Assembly: GCA_025353765.1 (NCBI GenBank)
Contig: JANXOD010000002.1
Span: forward strand, 62,001 to 126,000
Reading direction: 5' to 3'
DNA length: 64,000 bases
DNA from: Sphingobacteriales bacterium
GTDB taxonomy: Bacteria > Bacteroidota > Bacteroidia > Sphingobacteriales > Sphingobacteriaceae
Shown: in pieces, positions 1 to 6,558 of the stretch
How the letters are laid out: the number at the start of each line of letters is the position of its first letter
Numbering within the stretch: position 1 is the first letter of the stretch
Notes under the pieces: generated by a model
What the model was told of the DNA's origin: nothing
The model's input: the letters and a program-made list of their open reading frames with translations, nothing else
The model's database searches: none
Translations under genes and position numbers: made by a program

Positions 1-1057
1 CGGCAGCACCCACCATCAGTTTACCTTCACCGGTTAAATTATTGATACCCTGGCAAAGCAGAGAGGTGCCATCATGTGGCCCAATCTGTGTGCCTGCACT
101 GAAGTTAATTACTGCCGGTTTATGTACAGAAGCAGCGTAATTATAAATGTACTGCATGGCATCCATCACTTTAGAAGCGGATATGGTTTCACTATTCCCG
201 TCAAATGATACCATCACAATTTCTGCTTTAGGCGCTATGCCCTGGTATTTGCCGTTTGTCTCCCAACCAGAACCGGCAGCAATTCCTGTGGTATGGGTGC
301 CATGTGTTTCGTCCTGCCCATCGTATAAGTAGAACTTTTTAGCAGGATTTTTATACTCGCTCGTATCAATATTTTTAATGATCTCACCCGGGTTTATGAG
401 TTCCATTCCGTAATTATATCCTGCGGGCGGAGCAAAACCCAGCCCGGCTTGGGCCTCATTATAGGTTTGGTTCCATACCCGGGATATTCTGCATTGTTTT
501 GTAAGCGGGTCATAAAAAGTGGGATGGGTATAATCAAAACCGGCATCAATCATTCCCACTACTACGTTCTCTCCAAAATAAGCATGCGATAGATTAAGCC
601 CCTGGTATACTTCAGCAGCTTTGGTTTCTGTTCGAACCTCGTCCAGCAATAGTTTCATTTTTCCGCCGGTATCTATGGCTTTTATTCCATTCACCTTTGG
701 GAGTTTAGGGAATGAATGTATAGGTACCTGGACTGTCCAGATGTCTCCGGCTTTAGTATTCGTGATCACACCCAGGTTATTCAAAGCTTTGGTATCAATA
801 GACACATAGTCCACTTTGATAAGTGCAGCGATATATGGCACCTGGTTATGATGTATAATGCCCAGTTCCTGCTGTACTTGTGCAGTCATTTCAGGGTTTT
901 TGCCCTTGCCTTGTTTTTCGATGATCTCCAGTACACTTTTTGCACTGGTCGACAAATTATTTTGTGCGCTTGCATAAAAGCATACTTGAACTAAGAGAGT
1001 GGCTATGAACAAGAGCCTTTTGAGACGGGTTTGAGATATTTTAGTAGTGGTCTTCAT
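1..1057 (-). CDS. Subtilisin-like serine protease (S8), C-terminus cut by window edge
   Basis: Exported serine endopeptidase of the subtilase family, read leftward and running off the left edge after about 352 codons. The ATG at 1057 opens a signal peptide (MKTTTKISQTRLKRLLFIAT, then a hydrophobic stretch ending near YASAQ). About 120 residues of propeptide-like sequence follow. The catalytic Asp lies in VVGMIDAGFDYTHP and the catalytic His in DETHGTHTTGIAAGSG, with an oxyanion-region NFSAG further on. The catalytic Ser lies beyond the window, so catalytic completeness cannot be checked. Subtilases of this layout in Bacteroidota often end in a T9SS sorting domain, which is also out of view. 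The gene stands alone, separated by about 350 bp from the next leftward operon. Confidence 0.88.
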   Translation of the reverse strand, partial: MKTTTKISQTRLKRLLFIATLLVQVCFYASAQNNLSTSAKSVLEIIEKQGKGKNPEMTAQVQQELGIIHHNQVPYIAALIKVDYVSIDTKALNNLGVITNTKAGDIWTVQVPIHSFPKLPKVNGIKAIDTGGKMKLLLDEVRTETKAAEVYQGLNLSHAYFGENVVVGMIDAGFDYTHPTFYDPLTKQCRISRVWNQTYNEAQAGLGFAPPAGYNYGMELINPGEIIKNIDTSEYKNPAKKFYLYDGQDETHGTHTTGIAAGSGWETNGKYQGIAPKAEIVMVSFDGNSETISASKVMDAMQYIYNYAASVHKPAVINFSAGTQIGPHDGTSLLCQGINNLTGEGKLMVGAA

Positions 1058-1404
1058 AGAATTTGTTGTTGTTACTTTTCAATAAATAGAAATAACAAAG
1101 AATTAACAATTCCTGTAACAACAGTAAAAAACAATAATTGTTTGTAGGTAAATTATACTTGCAGGTAATTTTGCTCTGTCTGCCTTTATTTGCTTAACCA
1201 GCCTTCTATTGTCTTAAAAAGGGCTTATTAATTTTTGTTAGGAAGCTTTTAACTCTCTTCGGGTATCTTTCTATCCCTTCAGAGTTACTTTTAATCCTCT
1301 CCGAGTGTTGGCATAACGGTGGTATGAGGGTGCATATAATGACTCAGCATGCTAATAGAGGAACAAGAAGTTTTATTAAGAATGGAGTACAGATTTAGTT
1401 GAAA
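1058..1404. other. Intergenic region with tandem 21-bp repeats
   Basis: This 347-bp gap separates the protease start from the end of the small protein gene at 1405. I find no open frame of useful length on either strand and no exact TAnnTTTG box for the protease. Its one clear feature is three contiguous imperfect 21-bp units at 1247-1309, listed separately. Confidence 0.5.
1247..1309. repeat. Three contiguous imperfect 21-bp direct repeats
   Basis: Units lie at 1247-1267, 1268-1288 and 1289-1309 with no spacer. All three begin TTT and share A at column 6, C at 9, T at 12, G at 15 and GT at 17-18. Every remaining column except column 19 agrees in two of three units. The 21-bp period equals two helical turns, so equivalent bases face the same side of the DNA. 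They lie about 190-250 bp upstream of the protease start. A binding array is possible, but this is inference. Confidence 0.5.
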
Positions 1405-1638
1405 TTAACCCGGGTGCCATTGTTCAATGGCCAGACATATATTTTCAAGAAATTCGGGGTCAATAGGATAGTCGTCCATTACCTGCCAGGTGTCATATTT
1501 GTTGGTAATAAAAAAATTAGAGCCGTTTTCATAGACCAGGCGATAGCCTTGTTCTTCCTGGTATTTTTCGGACATGGCCTCTAATTCATGAAGCATGCCG
1601 GTTAAAGGATCTACTACGCTTAATCTCATGATAATCAT
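1405..1638 (-). CDS. Small acidic hypothetical protein (77 aa)
   Basis: Not recognised. The predicted 77-residue protein is cytoplasmic, acidic, and has no signal peptide or membrane segment. It contains an aromatic-rich middle (SNFFITNKYDTWQVMDDYP) and ends LENICLAIEQWHPG. Two starts are possible: ATG at 1638 (MIIMRLSV) and ATG at 1629 (MRLSV). It follows the dienelactone hydrolase-like gene by 24 bp on the same strand and is probably the last gene of the operon that starts at 4835. Its position suggests a stress-related accessory role, but nothing in the sequence shows a function. Confidence 0.6.
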   Translation of the reverse strand: MIIMRLSVVDPLTGMLHELEAMSEKYQEEQGYRLVYENGSNFFITNKYDTWQVMDDYPIDPEFLENICLAIEQWHPG

Positions 1639-1662
1639 TTTTAGGTTATAATGATATTGTAC

Positions 1663-2319
1663 TTAATTTGTTTTTGCTGCCTTTAAATATTTATTAAACC
1701 AGGTAATGGCCATATTAGCAACTTTTTCCAGTTTGCCAGGTTCCTCAAATAAGTGGCTCGCCCCTTCAATAAGTATTAATTCTTTCTCTGATTTGAGCAG
1801 TGAAAATGCCTCTTTATTTAGTTGAATTACCTCCTTATCCAAACTGCCAAGAATAAACAGGGTTGGTGCTGTAACTAACGGCAAATTTGCGGCCAAGTCT
1901 GGCCGTCCTCCCCGGGATACGATTGCTTTTATTTTTCCTCCCAGTGTGGCTGCTGCCTCAAGCGTTGCCGCTGCACCGGTGCTTGCACCAAAATATCCGA
2001 TGCTTAAACCCGCTGTCCCCGGCTCTGTTTGCAGCCATTCTGAAACGGCAAGCAGTCGTTCTCTCAGCAAACTGATCTCAAACCGCTTGGCATAATCTTC
2101 ATCTTCCTTAAGGGTAAGGAGGTCAAACAAGAGGGTTGCAAATCTTGCTTCCTGAAGTAGTTGCGCCACATATATATTCCTGGAACTATGCCTGCTGCTA
2201 CCGCTGCCATGAGCGAATACAATGATCGCTTCTGCATTTTCAGGAACGGTTAACTGACCAGATACCTTTATAGAATCTACAGGGATCTCAATTTCTTCAC
2301 TGATTTGATAATTAGCCAT
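1663..2319 (-). CDS. Dienelactone hydrolase-like alpha/beta hydrolase
   Basis: A 218-residue alpha/beta hydrolase of the dienelactone hydrolase/PRTase-associated type. An HGSGSSRHS loop near residue 37 fits the oxyanion region. The nucleophile elbow GASTG places Ser113, Asp161 lies in LGSLDKEV, and His189 lies in EGASHLFEEPG, giving a complete Ser-Asp-His triad. There is no signal peptide, so it should be cytoplasmic. The natural substrate is unknown. It lies 41 bp downstream of the DUF2267 gene and in one operon with a phosphoribosyltransferase. In other bacteria these two domains occur fused or adjacent (for example mycobacterial Rv0571c), which supports a shared role. Confidence 0.85.
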   Translation of the reverse strand: MANYQISEEIEIPVDSIKVSGQLTVPENAEAIIVFAHGSGSSRHSSRNIYVAQLLQEARFATLLFDLLTLKEDEDYAKRFEISLLRERLLAVSEWLQTEPGTAGLSIGYFGASTGAAATLEAAATLGGKIKAIVSRGGRPDLAANLPLVTAPTLFILGSLDKEVIQLNKEAFSLLKSEKELILIEGASHLFEEPGKLEKVANMAITWFNKYLKAAKTN

Positions 2320-2360
2320 ATTTTCCTGACTTTATTTAATTGCATAATTTTTTTGATCTG

Positions 2361-2780
2361 TTAATTACACTTCCAGAAGGGAGGTTGGTCCTGGATATCC
2401 TCTATCTCACCTTCGGAAACATAGCTTGTAATGGCCCTGAAAACAGCCCGTACCTTTGAACGGGGATTATCTCCAAAATCTCTTTCTGCCGTTTGGCCAC
2501 CATGATCATAAATGGTGGTTAAAAGTGCCTGCGGAGTTTCATATTTTTCTTTCTCTTTTTCTATGTTCCAGCCACTTACATAAATAGCTTTAATGACCAT
2601 GGGCAACTGCGAAATCAAATCTTTTGATTCGGCTATGCTTATCCGATCACGCAAAGCATGCAAAACGGCCCGTGTTACTCTAAAAGCCTGATCCTGGCCT
2701 TCGGGTGCACCTAATTCATCCGCCACCTTTTTAAGGAACAGGTTACCTTCCCGGGCATAATTTTCAAATCGGGATGCCAT
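2361..2780 (-). CDS. DUF2267 family protein
   Basis: A 139-residue all-helical protein matching DUF2267 in length and motifs. It has an N-terminal FENYAREGNLFLKKVADELG, then AFRVTRAVLHALRDRISIAE and a DLISQLPMVIKAIYVSGW segment. DUF2267 proteins have no established activity and commonly sit in stress or dormancy gene sets. No signal peptide or membrane helix is visible. The gene lies 50 bp downstream of the erythromycin esterase-like gene and 41 bp upstream of the hydrolase, all leftward, which indicates co-transcription. The C-terminal tail (EIEDIQDQPPFWKCN) is less conserved-looking. Confidence 0.85.
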   Translation of the reverse strand: MASRFENYAREGNLFLKKVADELGAPEGQDQAFRVTRAVLHALRDRISIAESKDLISQLPMVIKAIYVSGWNIEKEKEKYETPQALLTTIYDHGGQTAERDFGDNPRSKVRAVFRAITSYVSEGEIEDIQDQPPFWKCN

Positions 2781-2830
2781 AAAAACCTCCTTTTAAATTG
2801 AAATGAATTACTACTTATCTCTTATCATCT

Positions 2831-4159
2831 TTAATAATTAAATGGATAGGTTTCCGGTGTTTTATGAATGTCGGGCTGTAAGTGTAAAGCATGTACCGAC
2901 CTGGAAACATCTATGTACATAAATGCATCATACCTGGAATTCAGAACGGTGGGAACATAATTACCATACTTTTCATTCTCCGGGTTATAAACTACCCCAA
3001 TGGCCCGGTGGGGCATGCTGTTTTTGAACCGTTCTTTTTTATTATAGCGATCAAAGATCAGCAGTTTATTTTCGGCAGATTCATGATGCAGTATTTCTTC
3101 TATACTTCCTTTTCGGGCTTTAGGTACGGGCATTATTTCCATAGGTGCGCCCCATTCTTCCCCCGCAACTACCGTTCCCTCGTATGATCCAAATCCTACC
3201 AGCACCACATCTTTTTCCAGATGCTGCTCGCGCACCAATTGACCCACATTGGTCATACCTGCTTTTTGCATATCGGTATATCGGGCATCCCCAATATGGG
3301 TATTGTGTTCCCACACGATACACTTCGCTTCTGGGCCATAAAATTGGAGCAGTCGGTTCAGTGTTTCTACCATGTGGATATCTCTTAAATTCCAGGAATG
3401 GCCATTAAATCCTACCATGCTGCGATAATAGGCTTCGGCATTTACAGCAATATGAGCATTCTGTTGGGTGTTTAAAGCCGCTTCCGGGTCATGGTTGTAA
3501 ATGGGAGATTTTGTTCTGATCTCTTTCAAAAGCTCAATAAGTGGCTCCCTGCAGGAGGATTCGGCCATAAAATAATGAGCTTTAGCGTATTGTTGCCCAT
3601 CTTCTCCAAAAGGTTCAAAACAACGCATTGCTTTTTTAGCCAGTATGGCTGTTGCAATATCTGTTTGTACCAGGTATTCAATAAGAGCCTCCATAGATTC
3701 CCAAAGGCTATATACATCCAAACCATAAAAGCCTACTTTTTCATTAGCCGGAAGCGTTGAGTTATGATCTTTTAACCAGGTGATCAATGCTGCAATTTCC
3801 CAGCTAGCCCACATCCAGGTAGGCCAGCGTTTAAATGTTGTTTGCAGCAGTTCTGCCGGCTTTTTATCATGGTTATCATATCCCTTGATATAACGGTTTA
3901 GTTTATACCAGTCGGGCCAGTCGCCTTCTACAGCAATGAAATTAAATCCTTTTTCTTTAATCAGTCGCTTAGAAATAGCAGTACGCCAGGTATAATATTC
4001 ATGGGTTCCATAAGATGCTTCTTCCAATAATACATGATGCGCATCACCGATTCGCTCTAAAAGCGGATCAAGATCGTTGGAGTTGTTTAAAGGATAGGTT
4101 TTCTCTTTATCTTCATCTGCTGTAAATATCCAGGGATCGTTATAGTGTTTTGTTGCCAT
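2831..4159 (-). CDS. Erythromycin esterase-like hydrolase
   Basis: A 442-residue member of the erythromycin esterase (Ere)/succinoglycan-biosynthesis-associated family. Visible family blocks are VLLEEASYGTHEYYTWR near residues 43-59, VEGDWPDWYKLNRY near 77-90 (acidic active-site residues), and IVWEHNTHIGDARY near 280. No signal peptide is present. Members of this subgroup next to phosphoribosyltransferases are not known macrolide-resistance enzymes, so resistance should not be inferred. The usual GEASHGT block here reads EEASYGT, with the expected His replaced by Tyr. The gene starts 4 bp after the upstream PRTase stop, so the two are very likely translationally linked. Mycobacterial Rv2030c fuses the same two domains. 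Confidence 0.85.
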   Translation of the reverse strand: MATKHYNDPWIFTADEDKEKTYPLNNSNDLDPLLERIGDAHHVLLEEASYGTHEYYTWRTAISKRLIKEKGFNFIAVEGDWPDWYKLNRYIKGYDNHDKKPAELLQTTFKRWPTWMWASWEIAALITWLKDHNSTLPANEKVGFYGLDVYSLWESMEALIEYLVQTDIATAILAKKAMRCFEPFGEDGQQYAKAHYFMAESSCREPLIELLKEIRTKSPIYNHDPEAALNTQQNAHIAVNAEAYYRSMVGFNGHSWNLRDIHMVETLNRLLQFYGPEAKCIVWEHNTHIGDARYTDMQKAGMTNVGQLVREQHLEKDVVLVGFGSYEGTVVAGEEWGAPMEIMPVPKARKGSIEEILHHESAENKLLIFDRYNKKERFKNSMPHRAIGVVYNPENEKYGNYVPTVLNSRYDAFMYIDVSRSVHALHLQPDIHKTPETYPFNY

Positions 4160-4163
4160 AACT

Positions 4164-4835
4164 TTATTCTTTTTTACTTGTTATGCCCTTTTGTTCTTCT
4201 TCGGCTCTTTGTACTAATTTCATTATTTGTGTATCATCACATTCTTCAAAATCTTTATATACCTGCCCTACAGCATAAAAAAATAGAGGTTGCACCAGGA
4301 TTTCAATGGCATCTGCTTCATTGAGGATCTTGTTATACCTTGTGCCCGAAACCGGGGCGGCAATAATAATTTGAGCAACTTCCTTTTTACGGCAAAGTTT
4401 AATAAGCGGAACCAGCGTTACACCGGTTGCAATGCCATCATCAACCAGTATCACGGTGCGGTCTTTCATTTCGGGCAGAAGTTTTCCATGTCGGTATCTT
4501 TTAACCCGTCGGTTGACTTCCTGTATTTGTTCCTCTATGATCTGGTTAAGGGCTTTGGGAGGCAATAGCTGTTTTCCTTCCGGGGAAACGTAAACAGAAT
4601 ATTCTTCTGCCACAGCACCAATTCCATATTCGGGCTGGCGGGGAAGGGGTAATTTTTTTGATACGACCAGGGATAGTTCAGCATGTAACCGGCGGGCAAC
4701 ATAGTATGCCACTTCTATTCCTCCCCTGGGGATGCCGAGCACCAAGGGATGAAGATGTTTATACTTGGGTTCAAGTAAAAGACCCAGTTCTTCACCCGCA
4801 TGTTGCCTGTCTTCAAAAATGAAATAGTTATCCAT
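4164..4835 (-). CDS. Phosphoribosyltransferase family protein, operon head
   Basis: A 223-residue type I phosphoribosyltransferase-fold protein. The PRPP-binding loop VILVDDGIATGVT sits at residues 128-140, and an N-terminal VLGIPRGGIEVA block is typical of the stress-associated PRTase group. The substrate base is unknown, and the group is distinct from the purine and pyrimidine salvage enzymes. No export signal is seen. It is first in a leftward run of five genes (PRTase, Ere-like, DUF2267, hydrolase, small protein). About 15 bp upstream is an imperfect inverted repeat, AGACCT (4846-4851) with AGGTCT (4867-4872), which may act in the leader or as an operator. Confidence 0.87.
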   Translation of the reverse strand: MDNYFIFEDRQHAGEELGLLLEPKYKHLHPLVLGIPRGGIEVAYYVARRLHAELSLVVSKKLPLPRQPEYGIGAVAEEYSVYVSPEGKQLLPPKALNQIIEEQIQEVNRRVKRYRHGKLLPEMKDRTVILVDDGIATGVTLVPLIKLCRKKEVAQIIIAAPVSGTRYNKILNEADAIEILVQPLFFYAVGQVYKDFEECDDTQIMKLVQRAEEEQKGITSKKE

Positions 4836-4950
4836 AAATTTAGAAAGACCTGAATCTTTGATCTTAAGGTCTCTTTAAATTCAACTCCCGAAAAGGTGAA
4901 AAGTTTGAATTGTACGAAATTTTGGAGGGTGATATACTTTGGTTGAAAAA

Positions 4951-4986
4951 ATGATGGGCTTCTTAAATTAATAGAAAGCCCATCAT
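4951..4986 (-). terminator. Intrinsic terminator after DoxX gene
   Basis: An 11-bp stem, ATGATGGGCTT (4951-4961) with AAGCCCATCAT (4976-4986). Read leftward it is followed by six T residues. It lies just downstream of the DoxX gene that ends at 5010 and separates that gene from the stress-type operon starting at 4835. Confidence 0.75.
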
Positions 4987-5009
4987 CTTGAGGTTAATAA
5001 CCGGTATCT

Positions 5010-5402
5010 TTATTTTTCCGGGGATGCTTTCCATGCTACCAATGTGGCGTAATTTTTCCGGTAAGCATAAGCCAGGAATAAATTAGCCAGTAACAGTACT
5101 ATACCCATGGGCACATTTTTAGGATCAACAAATGCATTAAGCAATAAAATATTCAGTATTATCGGAAATATCATTACCGTAGCAAGAGGAACAAAGCGAC
5201 CTGAAATAAGAGCAAGTGCACAAATAAGTTCGATCAATTTTACTGTAGGCATTAAATAAACGGAAGCCTCCATTCCCTGCATAAAAAGTTTAGCGTTGCC
5301 TTGCAATTCTGGTTGCGGCATAAGTTTAAAAAAGAAAGTTACGGATGCAAACAGGAACAATAGTCCCATTAAAATTCGAATAATAGTAACGATGATTTTC
5401 AT
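5010..5402 (-). CDS. DoxX family membrane protein
   Basis: A 130-residue integral membrane protein with four predicted helices, matching the DoxX/DoxX-like family. Segments are IVTIIRILMGLLFLFASVTF, the stretch around VKLIELICALALISG, a central hydrophobic stretch around residues 75-92, and GIVLLLANLFLAYAYR. DoxX-like proteins are linked to redox or quinone-associated functions, but the specific role here is unknown. It is monocistronic: it is followed by the hairpin at 4951-4986, with a VOC gene 38 bp upstream on the same strand that could be co-transcribed. Confidence 0.83.
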   Translation of the reverse strand: MKIIVTIIRILMGLLFLFASVTFFFKLMPQPELQGNAKLFMQGMEASVYLMPTVKLIELICALALISGRFVPLATVMIFPIILNILLLNAFVDPKNVPMGIVLLLANLFLAYAYRKNYATLVAWKASPEK

Positions 5403-5440
5403 ATTTTTTGAATTGAATTTAGGTTTATATTAAAATGATG

Positions 5441-5869
5441 TTATTTATGTTTGCTATAGTCATAGTTTACCATCCATTGGATCCCGAATTTGTCTTTAAA
5501 CATTCCAAAATAGGCTCCCCAAAACATTTTGCCCAGTGGCACCTCTACTTTTCCGCCCGCAGAAAGTGCATTGAATATGCGGGTTGCTTCTTCTTCGCTT
5601 TCTGCATCAACAGAGAGAGAAATATTAGTACCCATGCTTACCCGGTGTCCTGCTGATTCTAAAGCATCAGTACCCATTAACACATTGCCTCCAATGGGTA
5701 AAGCCACATGCATGAGTTTATCCTGGTCACTGGCTGGAATTTTGTCTTTTTCAGGAGTGTCTTTAAAACGTTGTATCATGCTAAACTCTCCGCCAAAAAC
5801 AGATTTGTAAAAGTTGAATGCTTCTTCGGTATTACCCAAAAAGTTTAAATAGGGATTAATTGTTGCCAT
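5441..5869 (-). CDS. VOC family protein, PhnB/glyoxalase-like
   Basis: A 142-residue vicinal-oxygen-chelate fold protein of the PhnB/3-demethylubiquinone-methyltransferase-like type. It starts INPYLNFLGNTEEAFNFYKS and contains DKLMHVALPIGGNVLMGTDA and a C-terminal FGMFKDKFGIQWMVNYDY. The family binds metals and includes glyoxalases and resistance proteins, but members of this subgroup usually lack a known substrate. Cytoplasmic. It may be transcribed with the DoxX gene 38 bp downstream. A second, unrelated VOC protein lies at 5971. Confidence 0.88.
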   Translation of the reverse strand: MATINPYLNFLGNTEEAFNFYKSVFGGEFSMIQRFKDTPEKDKIPASDQDKLMHVALPIGGNVLMGTDALESAGHRVSMGTNISLSVDAESEEEATRIFNALSAGGKVEVPLGKMFWGAYFGMFKDKFGIQWMVNYDYSKHK

Positions 5870-5970
5870 TGCTTTGATTTTAAATTATGGATTGATTTAA
5901 TAAAAATAGCATTAAAAATTATTTATCTATAAATTTCGTCTAAGCATTATAAGTTTAATTACTACTCTTC

Positions 5971-6342
5971 CTAAAGTACTGACAAAATATTCCCAGCCGG
6001 ATCTTTAAACCATGCGATCAAGGGGCCACCAGCCCGAAAAATTCCTTTATCATCCGTTTTAAAATTAGGTTCATTATAGATCTCAAAACTTACACCCCGC
6101 CTGGTTAACTCTTTTACTGCTTCTTCCACATTCTTTACCGGGAAATTAAGAATAGTAAAAGTTGCCGGAATATGATTGGGTTTAGGATATATAATTATTT
6201 TATTTCCGCCCGCAATATGCAGATTTAATATGCCATGCATTCCCTCTGAAACCTCGACTCCGAGTATTTGGCTATAAAATTCTTTCGCCTTTTGGATGTC
6301 ATTTACTGAAAAACCGCTGAAGGCTTTGGTGTCTTTAAACAT
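5971..6342 (-). CDS. VOC family protein, glyoxalase/bleomycin-resistance-like
   Basis: A 123-residue single-domain VOC protein. The N-terminal [21 protein letters not shown] is the classic first beta-alpha unit, and [16 protein letters not shown] is the classic last strand with the DPAGN turn. The likely fold is a homodimeric glyoxalase/dioxygenase-type metal site, but no substrate can be assigned. No signal peptide. It is about 100 bp from the other VOC gene and only weakly similar to it, so this is not a recent duplication. A terminator for the upstream metalloprotease lies at 6495-6526. Confidence 0.85.
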   Translation of the reverse strand: MFKDTKAFSGFSVNDIQKAKEFYSQILGVEVSEGMHGILNLHIAGGNKIIIYPKPNHIPATFTILNFPVKNVEEAVKELTRRGVSFEIYNEPNFKTDDKGIFRAGGPLIAWFKDPAGNILSVL

Positions 6343-6494
6343 AATTTCTCTTTTTATTGGTTATGGAGATTGTTACAAATTTATTGCCATTAATTAATTT
6401 ACAAAGGGCGGTAAATGAGCCATGTATATGGCTATTCCAATTTCTAAAATAAATAAAATTTGCGAAAACAAGTTTAATAAAGAAAGATTAGAAA

Positions 6495-6526
6495 CTATAA
6501 AACCGGAATTAATTCCGGTTTTATAG
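6495..6526 (-). terminator. Perfect 32-bp palindrome, terminator of the metalloprotease gene
   Basis: CTATAAAACCGGAATT (6495-6510) is followed directly by its reverse complement (6511-6526). It lies 33 bp beyond the stop of the metalloprotease gene that ends at 6559. As RNA it forms a long hairpin with a T-containing tail. Position favours termination over an operator. Confidence 0.65.
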
Positions 6527-6558
6527 CAAATTTAATATTGCTTCTGTCCTAAAATTGA

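Noticed and set aside
2831-4159. Macrolide resistance gene
   Set aside because: The erythromycin esterase-like family is broad; the stress-type operon context and an altered active-site block argue against calling it a resistance determinant.
6495-6526. Perfect 32-bp palindrome considered as an operator
   Set aside because: It lies just past the metalloprotease stop and more than 150 bp before the next gene start, so termination is the simpler reading.
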